Assembly (NCBI GenBank): GCA_024690825.1 | Contig: JAILOK010000044.1 | Span: 1 to 57,173, forward strand | DNA length: 57,173 nucleotides | Direction: 5' to 3' | Origin: Lachnospiraceae bacterium | GTDB lineage: Bacteria; Bacillota; Clostridia; Lachnospirales; Lachnospiraceae | Shown here: one piece after another, positions 8,806 through 17,319 of the stretch | Numbering within the stretch: the first letter of the stretch is position 1 | Layout: each line of letters starts with the position of its first letter | Program-made: the position numbers and the translations under genes | Notes under the pieces: generated by a model | Database searches by the model: none | What the model saw: the letters and a program-made list of their open reading frames with translations, nothing else | Told to the model about the DNA's origin: nothing

Positions 8806-10839
8806 ATGATCTATTACGAAGCAGTTTTCAATTACAACCTGAAGGAAGAAGATGAACAGGATGCGTTAAGGAAAAAGGTGTCGGAACGCATAAAAAACAT
8901 AAATGAAATAAATAATTCCCGTATCAGGGAAGGTACAATGGCAGTCATATATTCCTGGGAGGGCGGGAATGTCCGGACGGTCATGTCTTTTGAGATGGAC
9001 AATGACGATCATGCGGAAACGGTAAAAAAACTGAAGGAAGATATTGGAAAATTTCCGGAGTTCGAGGAAATAAAACCGCTTACAGTTAAAGAGATCACAA
9101 CAGCACGGATGAAGGATGCGCTCGGGGAGGGAGAGAGCGCGGATCTGATCCCATTCTCTTTCAAAAGTGTCATCAGAGCAAGAGCATGGGAGTATCTGGA
9201 AAGTGATGACTATACAGTAACTGAGGAGACGGTTGATCCGATGGTTCTGACGGAAGAAGAAGCAGAGCTGCATATGGACGAGCTTATGGCAGACAAAAGC
9301 CTTCGTGATGAGATAGAAAGGATATATGACAAGGATAATCCGGAGGTGTTTTACGGATTTCCCGCACATTACAGGTTGAAGGCAGAAAACATTGCATCTG
9401 CAATGGATATTGCAAGACTTATGATCAGGTCGCTTTATACGAGAAAAAGAATAACGGGGACAAGGCTGACGACGATCACCGAACTGGAGGGTTTCGGAGG
9501 CTGGAGATCGGAAAAACTCCTGAAGAACGCAAGGGGAACTTCAGTCCTGATCGAGATTTCCACAGCAGAAGAAGACGGAACATTTGTAACGGCAGGTGAG
9601 AGGTCTGCGCGTGATCTTGCACGCATGATAGAAAAATATCATGATGATACATTGTTTTTTCTTTTTGAAAAGGATAAAAACAATAACTTTGGCAGGGATG
9701 TTATCTCAAGGCTTGAAAGCGGACCTGAACTTATTGAACTTAAGGAAGGCAGGGGAGATGAGGCTGAAGCACGCGCATATATGGAAAGACTTGCAAAAAA
9801 ATCCAGATTCGCAACACTTTTTGATGAGGATGCCTTTAAGAAGTATCTGAAAAAGAAAAAATGCTATCATCCGAGCGAGGTTGAGGAGGCTTTTGCAGAA
9901 TGGAGCAGAAACTGTCTGAAGGAGAAGGCATACAGATCATACAGCCATTTAAAGAGATCCCGCAGGAAGAAGAAAGGAAAGGTGAAGAAGGAGGCCTATC
10001 TGCAGCTTCAGGATATGGCAGGGCTTAAGGAGGTCAAGGAGGTAGTAGACGAGGTTCTTGCTTTTTACAGACTTCAAAAGATGCGCGAAAAGCATCATAT
10101 AGACAATAAGACCATATCCCGGCATATGGTATTTACCGGAAATCCCGGCTGCGCAAAGACTACTGTCGCAAGACTCCTGTCTGAGATACTTTTGGAAGAG
10201 GGGATCATAACCACCGGAGCCTTTGTTGAGTGCGGCAGGGGCGATCTTGTAGGGAGATATGTAGGCTGGACGGCAAAAGAGGTAAAGGCAAAATTCAAAA
10301 AAGCCGAGGGCGGGATACTCTTTATCGATGAGGCTTATGCACTGGTGGATGAAAGCAAAAGCTTCGGAGATGAGGCGATCAACACCATTGTACAGGAAAT
10401 GGAGAATCACCGGGATGATGTGACGGTCATATTTGCCGGCTACCCCGATCCGATGAAAGAGTTTCTTAATAAAAACGAGGGCTTAAAAAGCCGCATTGCC
10501 TTTCATATAGACTTTCCTGATTATGATGCGGATGAACTTATGGAGATAATGTCACTCATGCTTAAGGAAAAAGGATATCAGGCTGACGGGGATGCCATTG
10601 AAAAGTGCAGGGAAATTTTTGTCCGTGCGATAAAGGAAGATAATTTCGGAAACGGAAGATATGCCAGGAATCTTGTGGAGAAGGCGATACTTCGGCAGGC
10701 GAAAAGGCTTTCGGGGAAAGGTGCCAGAGAGAACCCGTCAAAGGAAAGTCTGATGAGGCTTAAGGCTGAAGATTTTGAGGAAGAGTTTATCCAAGGGTGT
10801 GAAGAAAACAGGAGAAACCCGATCGGATTTACGGCGTGA
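8806..10839 (+). CDS. CbxX/CfqX (SpoVK-like) AAA+ ATPase with a long unknown N-terminal region
   Basis: 677 residues. The C-terminal 290 residues form an AAA+ module of the CbxX/CfqX type: Walker A GNPGCAKTT (about residue 445), Walker B ILFIDEAY (about 503), sensor-1 region VIFAGYPDPM and arginine-finger region GLKSRIAFHIDFPDYD. The first 390 residues are charged and predicted soluble, with no motif I recognise; they probably bind the target. The strong AGGGAGG site at 8791 sets the start. Family members remodel protein complexes (Rubisco activases) or accompany sporulation and type VII secretion, but nothing here points to one of these. It stands alone after a structured leader, downstream of a broken secreted-protein gene and upstream of the AT-rich DUF4143 region. 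Confidence 0.85.
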   Translation: MIYYEAVFNYNLKEEDEQDALRKKVSERIKNINEINNSRIREGTMAVIYSWEGGNVRTVMSFEMDNDDHAETVKKLKEDIGKFPEFEEIKPLTVKEITTARMKDALGEGESADLIPFSFKSVIRARAWEYLESDDYTVTEETVDPMVLTEEEAELHMDELMADKSLRDEIERIYDKDNPEVFYGFPAHYRLKAENIASAMDIARLMIRSLYTRKRITGTRLTTITELEGFGGWRSEKLLKNARGTSVLIEISTAEEDGTFVTAGERSARDLARMIEKYHDDTLFFLFEKDKNNNFGRDVISRLESGPELIELKEGRGDEAEARAYMERLAKKSRFATLFDEDAFKKYLKKKKCYHPSEVEEAFAEWSRNCLKEKAYRSYSHLKRSRRKKKGKVKKEAYLQLQDMAGLKEVKEVVDEVLAFYRLQKMREKHHIDNKTISRHMVFTGNPGCAKTTVARLLSEILLEEGIITTGAFVECGRGDLVGRYVGWTAKEVKAKFKKAEGGILFIDEAYALVDESKSFGDEAINTIVQEMENHRDDVTVIFAGYPDPMKEFLNKNEGLKSRIAFHIDFPDYDADELMEIMSLMLKEKGYQADGDAIEKCREIFVRAIKEDNFGNGRYARNLVEKAILRQAKRLSGKGARENPSKESLMRLKAEDFEEEFIQGCEENRRNPIGFTA

Positions 10840-11196
10840 ATAATCATTCATATTGAAATCTCTGAATAGATAATTGTGAGTACTATCATGTAAGGCAACA
10901 GTAATTGTTAATTGATACATGTAAATATGGCCTTGTTGACGCTAATTCTTATTAGATTTCCTATAAATAGCGAGCAAATGACTGAAGACCAAGTAAAACT
11001 TTTTGAGAATTTTACTGTTGCTTATAAAGAATATAATGACTGGATGAAAAAGAAACACAAATTTTGGAAATCTTTCTAATCTCTATTGGACAATTTCATA
11101 TATTTTTAAATAATTGTCCAGTAGAAATGGACAAAAATTGCTGGCTGTGCTAAAATGTTCAGTAAGATTGAGAACATCTGTCAGGAGCTATACGAA
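10840..11196 (+). other. AT-rich gap with a 50-codon frame and an inverted repeat
   Basis: This 357-base stretch is clearly more AT-rich than its surroundings. It holds a 50-codon open frame at 10927-11079 (MALLTLILIRFPINSEQMTE at its start, ending WMKKKHKFWKSF) without a ribosome binding site, possibly the tail of a lost gene, and an inverted repeat TGGACAATT/AATTGTCCA (11087-11095, 11112-11120) with a further TGGACAA at 11128. The inverted repeat lies upstream of the DUF4143 ATPase gene and could be an operator or the end of an insertion. Confidence 0.4.
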
Positions 11197-12378
11197 ATGA
11201 TCAAACGGGAAAAATATATAGAACCTATCCGTGAATTCTATAGTGGGGATCTGATCAAAGTCATTACCGGTATTCGCCGGTGCGGAAAATCCGTTATCTT
11301 AAAGCAGATATTGGATGAAATCAGAGAAAAATCTGACAATATCATCTTCCTTGATTTCGAAGATACTGCTGTCTTAAATGCTATTCCTGATGAAATGGCA
11401 CTGTTGAGCTATATTGACAACCATCGCAAGGAATCCCTTTGCTATGTATTTCTTGACGAGATCCAGAGAGTAGAGGGATGGGCAGGAGCATGCAGAACAC
11501 TTCGGATCAGAAACTGCTCTGTTTTTATCAGTGGTTCAAATTCCAAACTCCTGTCACGGGAGTTTACAAAGGAATTATCAGGAAGATATGTACCTTTCCG
11601 TATCCGGCCATTTGTATATAGTGAGCTCAAAGAATATGGAAAAGAGCTCGGGAAAGAAGTTATGCTGAATGATTATATTATCTGGGGCGGCTTTCCAAAG
11701 CGAATCGAATTCAGCGAAGATAGTGGCCAGAGAATCTACCTGAATGAGCTGAACGAAACCATAATTCTGAACGATATTATAAACCGTTATAAAATTCGAA
11801 AATCCGAGGTCTTCAAAAGGCTGGCCAATTTTATATTCCTGTCGAACGGAAGGATCCTTTCAGCCAGGTCTGTGGAAAAAAATATGAGAGGGGCAGGTCT
11901 GCCCTGTTCTGTCACAACGATCACAAAGTATATCGGATATCTGGAAGAAGCCTATGCGATAGCAACAGTAAAGAAATATTCTGCCAAATCAAAACGCGAA
12001 CTGGAATACTATCTTAAGATTTATGATGAAGATGTAGCCTTAAATTCTATTCGAATCATCAATAATCGTTATGATCTCTCACATAATTTCGAGAATGTGG
12101 TTTATAATGAGCTCGTCTATATGGGCTACAATCTCCAGGTTTATCATGATGGTTCTCGGGAAATTGATTTTGTGGCCAATAAAGGTAATAAACAATACTA
12201 TATTCAGGTTGCCTACTCTGTAGCAGAAGAGAAGGCATATGAAAGAGAGATCAGTGCTTTTGCTAAACTGGACAACTCCTGTCAGAAAATCATTATCACG
12301 AATGATGATATTGATTATAGCACCAGTACAGTGCGTCATATTAAGTTCCGGGATTTCGTGCAAATGGATGAACTATGA
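11197..12378 (+). CDS. AAA-family ATPase with DUF4143 domain
   Basis: 393 residues from the ATG at 11197, which has AGGAG nine bases upstream; an in-frame ATG at 11155 has none. An N-terminal ATPase domain carries Walker A GIRRCGKSV and Walker B YVFLDEIQ, with ISGSNSKLLS as the sensor-1 region, followed by the DUF4143 C-terminal half (ending region VYHDGSREIDFVANKGNK, which has the D-x-V pattern of a degenerate nuclease-like fold). Proteins of this build are widespread, often horizontally moved, and of uncertain function. Its AT-rich flanks and solitary position fit acquisition by transfer. Confidence 0.85.
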   Translation: MIKREKYIEPIREFYSGDLIKVITGIRRCGKSVILKQILDEIREKSDNIIFLDFEDTAVLNAIPDEMALLSYIDNHRKESLCYVFLDEIQRVEGWAGACRTLRIRNCSVFISGSNSKLLSREFTKELSGRYVPFRIRPFVYSELKEYGKELGKEVMLNDYIIWGGFPKRIEFSEDSGQRIYLNELNETIILNDIINRYKIRKSEVFKRLANFIFLSNGRILSARSVEKNMRGAGLPCSVTTITKYIGYLEEAYAIATVKKYSAKSKRELEYYLKIYDEDVALNSIRIINNRYDLSHNFENVVYNELVYMGYNLQVYHDGSREIDFVANKGNKQYYIQVAYSVAEEKAYEREISAFAKLDNSCQKIIITNDDIDYSTSTVRHIKFRDFVQMDEL

Positions 12379-12674
12379 TAAAGTCTCCCCTATGCCTTTG
12401 CCTTGATACTTCGGAATGATGCACAAACTCCATTTCTCCACTCCTCTCAAATCTTTTCTCGATCACTTCTTCCATCGTACCATTTTCATTTTCCACAATT
12501 TTATGGTAGGGATTGTATAATGTGTTGATATCTACAGCCAAGGAGATTTAATAATCCAATACGACAACACTATGACGCAGGAAGGAAAGAAATGTGATAT
12601 GCTTTTATCGATAAAACATTACAGATGAACAGCAGGCCGCTTAAAGCAGCTAACAAGGGAGGAGGGAAAAGATC
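12379..12674. other. gap with no confident gene
   Basis: About 296 bases. A leftward frame (12541 down to 12341, starting MAVDINTLYNPYHKIVENEN from a TTG codon) has protein-like composition but no ribosome binding site and runs into the 3' end of the preceding gene, so it is most likely a gene remnant. The right end is the leader of the HTH gene. Confidence 0.35.
12635..12668 (+). promoter_or_regulatory. leader segment shared with the AAA+ gene at 8806
   Basis: GGCCGCTTAAAGCAGCT (12635-12651) then AACAAGGGAGGAGG. It matches AGCCGCTTAAAGCGGCT then CACAAATAAGGGAGGA at 8766-8798 in both sequence and distance to the start codon. Here the hairpin is imperfect. Confidence 0.55.
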
Positions 12675-13262
12675 ATGGGGGAAAAAACCGTAAGACAACT
12701 GAGCATGTACAATGATATTATCTCGACTCATTTTCACGGACCGTCTGATCTCATGAAATGGTATGGGATCAGCCGCAGAACGCTGCAGCGTGACCTGAAG
12801 GATCTCAAAGACAGCGGCATCATAAGCCTGAAATATATAAAAGCTGAGGGCGAAGAAGGTGAAAATTATGTCCGCTCCGAAGAAGAGCCTGTTTTTGATG
12901 AGACGGCAACAGGGCGGCGCAGACAGCATCTTATTAGGCTGAACCGGCTTGCCATACTGATCGACCGGCTTCCGCGTACCGATATGCATATGATCCATGA
13001 ATATGAATCGGAATTGGAAACTTATGAATATCTCATAGAGGATCCGGGAGACCTTACACCCGAGGAGATAGGAGATAAACCGGACCCACCCGAACTGCAG
13101 GATGTCAAGGCAGTCTATTATTCTCTATTTCCGGACAGTAACGAGAGAACCCGGCAGCGCGATTTTGAAATCCTGAATGATATCGGGCTTTCGGTCTATT
13201 ACAGCAGAAAATACAAGATGTTCATCTTTGAAGAAGACGATCCGTATTATTATTACGGATGA
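12675..13262 (+). CDS. DeoR/HTH_11-type transcriptional regulator, putative
   Basis: 195 residues. Residues 10-55 form a winged-helix DNA-binding domain of the DeoR/WYL-regulator type (HFHGPSDLMKWYGISRRTLQ, then RDLKDLKDSGII). The rest is acidic, has no WYL or sugar-phosphate sensor domain that I can recognise, and ends in DDPYYYYG. A strong GGGAGGAGGG site sets the start. It is followed after 41 bases by the PD-(D/E)XK-like gene and then the beta-CASP gene on the same strand, so it is likely the regulator of that cassette, though it could also control other genes. Confidence 0.65.
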   Translation: MGEKTVRQLSMYNDIISTHFHGPSDLMKWYGISRRTLQRDLKDLKDSGIISLKYIKAEGEEGENYVRSEEEPVFDETATGRRRQHLIRLNRLAILIDRLPRTDMHMIHEYESELETYEYLIEDPGDLTPEEIGDKPDPPELQDVKAVYYSLFPDSNERTRQRDFEILNDIGLSVYYSRKYKMFIFEEDDPYYYYG

Positions 13263-13303
13263 AGCTTTAGTGTGTAAAAGAGGATCATGGAGGTATTTGT
13301 AAA

Positions 13304-14605
13304 ATGGATAAAGAGACTCAGGAAAAAATAAAGCCTTTGATGAATTATCTGATAAACGAATATAAGTATAACTATTTTTTTTCCGGTGAAGAGATAAAAA
13401 ATACGGACCTTTTTGCGCAGGAATTTGTGAACAGGTGGGACAATAATTTTCTGCAGGAAAAGATAACAAATCCGATAATCGTTGAGAGCGGTGAAACGGG
13501 GTTTAACGGTGTTCAATTAATAGCCTTTGGCGGCTGCATCGGGAAAATAGATTTTGATGATTTTAGCGCGGAATTTTGCGAAGATGAAAAGGAAAAGATA
13601 AAGGAATTTACAAAATATCTATCTCCGAATCCTGACTATGAAGAGAAAAGTAAATATTATGAAGTAAAACATGTTATTGATACTGAAGATAAAAAAGGGA
13701 AAAAAATAAATTATATAAGGCGTGACAGATACATACTTCCGGACCGGTTTATGTCTGACTATCCGGATGATGTGGATGGGAAGACCAGACGGGAACAGAT
13801 CGAGGAAATGTTGAATGATAAAAAAGTTAAGACATTTCGCAATAAAAAGTTTCTCGATATGGTCATATGTGCTGCATATATAAGATTTATGCGCAGGTCG
13901 AATACAAAAATGACGGATCTTCATGAGAGGAGCATACAGAGTATTATCGCCAGAAATAATTATAACTTATTCCATGAAAATAACGATGATACTGATCTGG
14001 TTATTATTGATGTTGAATATAAGCATATAATACAAAAACAAAATGGAAAGAGTAATAAAAATCCATCAGTTGATTTTGTTGTATTCGATCGAAGGAACAA
14101 CAGTATAGGACTGATTGAATTTAAGTATCAGGGAGAAAGTATGAATAAGGAGGACAAGAACAGTTTAGAAAAGCATTATGAGGATTTTCAGTATTTATTA
14201 AGTGCTGAATATAAATCTGAAGTATTAAGCGAAATAAAAGCTCATATGGATAGATTGAGTGATTGTGGAGTGATCAGCGATCTGCTTAAACTGGAAGATG
14301 AACTTTGTGAACTTTGGTGCGGCTTTTATTTTGTGAGTGATACTGACCGGGACAGCGGCAGGAAAATTGAGACAAAAATATTTAAGCAGATGAAACTTGG
14401 AGAAAGGCTGAAATATGATTGCTACGACCAGATTCTCCGGGAACATGAAAAAGAACTGAAAGGCAATAAAAAGGTGAGGATTCAGAGTTCTGATCTGGCT
14501 GATATATGTGCGGGAAATGATATAAAAATGGATGATAATATCTGGGATTTTGCTTTGGATAATAAAATTGTTGAGGAATTGATCTTAAAGCGGCAGAAAG
14601 GTTGA
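13304..14605 (+). CDS. uncharacterised protein with a PD-(D/E)XK nuclease-like motif
   Basis: 433 residues, soluble. The region around residues 240-280 reads VIIDVEYKH, later PSVDFVVFDRRNNSIGLIEF then KYQ: an upstream acidic helix, an Asp at the end of a strand and an E-x-K on the next strand, which is the layout of the PD-(D/E)XK fold. The N-terminal half has no recognised domain. GGAGG ten bases upstream supports the ATG at 13304. It lies 25 bases before the beta-CASP gene and 41 bases after the HTH gene, so it is probably one operon. Nuclease activity is inferred from the motif only. AT content is higher than in the housekeeping regions. Confidence 0.6.
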   Translation: MDKETQEKIKPLMNYLINEYKYNYFFSGEEIKNTDLFAQEFVNRWDNNFLQEKITNPIIVESGETGFNGVQLIAFGGCIGKIDFDDFSAEFCEDEKEKIKEFTKYLSPNPDYEEKSKYYEVKHVIDTEDKKGKKINYIRRDRYILPDRFMSDYPDDVDGKTRREQIEEMLNDKKVKTFRNKKFLDMVICAAYIRFMRRSNTKMTDLHERSIQSIIARNNYNLFHENNDDTDLVIIDVEYKHIIQKQNGKSNKNPSVDFVVFDRRNNSIGLIEFKYQGESMNKEDKNSLEKHYEDFQYLLSAEYKSEVLSEIKAHMDRLSDCGVISDLLKLEDELCELWCGFYFVSDTDRDSGRKIETKIFKQMKLGERLKYDCYDQILREHEKELKGNKKVRIQSSDLADICAGNDIKMDDNIWDFALDNKIVEELILKRQKG

Positions 14606-14630
14606 TGTTAAAAAATGTGGGGATAATCTG

Positions 14631-15992
14631 ATGGGTGGAATACGAATATACCGGGGAGCGGATCAGATAGGCGGTATTGTTACGGAAATAAGTAACGGAC
14701 AACACAGGATACTGATAGATTTCGGAGCGAATCTTCCGGGAACTGATAATTCAAAACTGAGTGATGACGATCTTGTCAAAAAAGTTTTTGATGAAAAAGC
14801 TTGTGTATTTGAAACAGATGCTGTGTTGTTTACACATTATCACGGCGATCATACAGGTCTGAAAAACCGTATTCCTGAGAATGTACCGCTCTACATAGGT
14901 AAGCTTTCAAAAGACATAATGTCGGTGATAGCAAAGCGTGTCGATTATGTGAAGGAAAAAAATGGGATCAATGAAGAACCGGAGCTTCCTGTCATCAATC
15001 GAATGAAGCCGTATTGGAAATTGAAGTCCTGGAAAGATTTCAATGGGATCAGGGTTATGCCTCTTGTGTGCGATCATTCAGCCATAGATGCACACATGTT
15101 CATTATAGAGCTGAATAATAAGAGAATATTGTATACCGGAGATTTCAGGGATCACGGAATTCCCGGAGAAGAAACCTTTGAGAAAATGATAAGAGATATT
15201 GTTGGAAAGGTTGACATTCTTATCGTTGAAGGCACTATGGTTTCAAGGGAGGATGAAACAGCTGCCAACAAGATCCGTACAGAGGAAGACCTTGAGAAAA
15301 AGGCAAAAGAAATATTTAATGTTCATAAAGAAAATGTTGTGCTGGTATCATCCACCAATCTTGACAGTGTTATGGGATTCTATCATGCAACTCCCGGTGA
15401 TAAGGCTTTTTTATGTGACGCTTATCAGGCTGAGATCATGCGCCTTGCTGTCGAAGCCAGACATAAATATTATCCGAACAGATACAGATATAAGAAAGCA
15501 ATATATGTTCTTTGCCCTGATGAATACGAAGGATATATAAAAGAACTGAAAAAATACAACAGCGAAGAAACGCGTTGCAATTTTCAGATGGCGAAGCCTT
15601 CAATTTATCTGGAAAAGGGCTTTGTGATGCTTGCAAGACCGAACCGTAATCCCTTGATGAAGTGCGGTCATTTCGAAGAACATATGCAGCAGATGAAGGA
15701 TCCCTTTATAACCTATTCCATGTGGGAAGGATATCTTGAAGATGGAAAAGCTCCTGATAAGGCAATAGTAAATTTCGTAAAGAACCGGACAGACAATGAG
15801 CATATGGAGCGGCTCCATGTCAGTGGACATGCTTATGTGGAAACATTAAGAAAACTGATGGATATTACCGATCCGGATATAATCATACCAATGCATACTG
15901 AAAACCGGGATGCCTTTAAGAAACATAAATTGCTTACGAAGTATAGTGATAGGATACAGACAGTTAACGGAGATGAAATATATGAAGTATAA
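14631..15992 (+). CDS. MBL-fold beta-CASP hydrolase, RNase J-like
   Basis: 453 residues. Metal motifs are all visible: THYHGDHTG (the HxHxDH motif, about residue 69), a further His in VCDHSAIDAH, the Asp in YTGDFRDHG and a C-terminal His in IPMHTEN. The beta-CASP part includes VLVSSTNLDS and HVSGHAYVETL. This matches the catalytic core of RNase J but without its extra C-terminal domain, so it is a specialised paralogue, not the housekeeping enzyme. The likely activity is a metal-dependent (exo)nuclease. Start ATG 14631 has GGGGA upstream. It directly follows the PD-(D/E)XK-like gene, suggesting two nucleic-acid enzymes working together. Confidence 0.8.
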   Translation: MGGIRIYRGADQIGGIVTEISNGQHRILIDFGANLPGTDNSKLSDDDLVKKVFDEKACVFETDAVLFTHYHGDHTGLKNRIPENVPLYIGKLSKDIMSVIAKRVDYVKEKNGINEEPELPVINRMKPYWKLKSWKDFNGIRVMPLVCDHSAIDAHMFIIELNNKRILYTGDFRDHGIPGEETFEKMIRDIVGKVDILIVEGTMVSREDETAANKIRTEEDLEKKAKEIFNVHKENVVLVSSTNLDSVMGFYHATPGDKAFLCDAYQAEIMRLAVEARHKYYPNRYRYKKAIYVLCPDEYEGYIKELKKYNSEETRCNFQMAKPSIYLEKGFVMLARPNRNPLMKCGHFEEHMQQMKDPFITYSMWEGYLEDGKAPDKAIVNFVKNRTDNEHMERLHVSGHAYVETLRKLMDITDPDIIIPMHTENRDAFKKHKLLTKYSDRIQTVNGDEIYEV

Positions 15993-16102
15993 GATATGAT
16001 TTTTGATATTCGGGTATATGACAGCAAGATGACGCATACCTTTTTTCCATATGTTATCATGACATTGTCACTTGATAGGAATCATACGAAGGGTGGTAAA
16101 TC

Positions 16103-17230
16103 ATGAAGGATCTCAGGGATACCAAATTGAAGATGGAATATAATATAAAACTGAATTACTCACCTTATTTTAATCTGGAATGTAAGGGACAGGTTGACTG
16201 CGTCGGGGATAACGCGGGGGATATTGACCATCTTGATCCAAAGAAGGGTGTTTATGTGATATCCGATTCCACATTTGTTCTCACTGGAATGGACGATGAT
16301 TTGGGTATGAGAAGGGATTTACATGTCCCGTTGAAAACCGAGATCACACCGAAAGAGGTGATATATAAAGTGGTTTTTGACGCATTGAAATATTTTCTGC
16401 CGTTACAATATGAAAATATAGAATATGACAGATCCCTTTACGGAAAAGCTGACCCTGATGAGTTCGTTGCAAGCACTGTGGGTTTAACTTATCACCACTC
16501 ATTTCAGAAAATCAGGCTCACCGACTGGTTTTCCAAACATATGGAATATGATTATGAGATCCGGGTGACCGGGGAGAACGGAAAGGAGTATGTAATAAAG
16601 GAGAATAATATCTTTGATCCTTCGGGAATGAAGATCGGAGAGTTTGATATATGCCGCCTGCCTGTTGAAAATGAAAAGGAGGATGAGCTGTATTACGACG
16701 GGTATCACCGTGTCTGCGCTGATGTACACAATTTCAGGGATTATCTTGAAGCGATCGGAAATATACCGGATTTTTTTGAAAGATATAATACGGAAGGCTG
16801 GCAGGTTGAAGAGGCGGTAAAGAGGCTCCGTTTTCTCGGGGTTTCCGAAAAAGAGATAGAGGATTTTGAAAAGAAAGGTATCATTCCCAGAGTGACAAAA
16901 AACGGTGATGGAAGCATAAGCCGCAATGATTATGATGAATTTGAGAGAGAATGCTTTGAGTTCGACTGGCGAATCAATTCAAGCAATGTTTTAGGGCGGT
17001 TAAGAGGCGGACTCCCGTATCTTTGCTTCAGGAGCAGAGGAGCGATCCCGATGGAGGCTTATCTGTATGTGGAATATCTTGAGGAGGAGAGGGATATATA
17101 TCAGAATGAACTGAAGGAAGGAGACAAAAAATCAGCCATATCGGCCATAGTCCTTTCGGGTTATCATGATTACGAGTTCGGCTCGATAGAGGTGGAGCTG
17201 ACAGAAGACGGACCCGTAAGAACAGGGTGA
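16103..17230 (+). CDS. orphan soluble protein, unknown function
   Basis: 375 residues, acidic, no signal peptide or membrane segment, and no domain I recognise. The N-terminal half is rich in strands (YFNLECKGQVDCVGDNAGDI, later EYDYEIRVTGENGKEYVI). The central part is helical (VEEAVKRLRFLGVSEKEIED). The site AAGGGTGG precedes the ATG. It lies 110 bases after the beta-CASP gene on the same strand, with room for its own promoter, so membership of that cassette is possible but not shown. Confidence 0.6.
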   Translation: MKDLRDTKLKMEYNIKLNYSPYFNLECKGQVDCVGDNAGDIDHLDPKKGVYVISDSTFVLTGMDDDLGMRRDLHVPLKTEITPKEVIYKVVFDALKYFLPLQYENIEYDRSLYGKADPDEFVASTVGLTYHHSFQKIRLTDWFSKHMEYDYEIRVTGENGKEYVIKENNIFDPSGMKIGEFDICRLPVENEKEDELYYDGYHRVCADVHNFRDYLEAIGNIPDFFERYNTEGWQVEEAVKRLRFLGVSEKEIEDFEKKGIIPRVTKNGDGSISRNDYDEFERECFEFDWRINSSNVLGRLRGGLPYLCFRSRGAIPMEAYLYVEYLEEERDIYQNELKEGDKKSAISAIVLSGYHDYEFGSIEVELTEDGPVRTG

Positions 17231-17319
17231 TCCTTCGCCGCTTTTAAGCAGATCGAGCAGACCTTTTTCTTTGATGATCGCCAGTATTGTGAAGTTTTCT
17301 CAGCTCCAGCAGATTATCC

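Noticed and set aside
12341-12541. Leftward 66-codon frame after the DUF4143 gene
   Set aside because: TTG start without a site and overlap with the preceding gene; treated as a remnant only.
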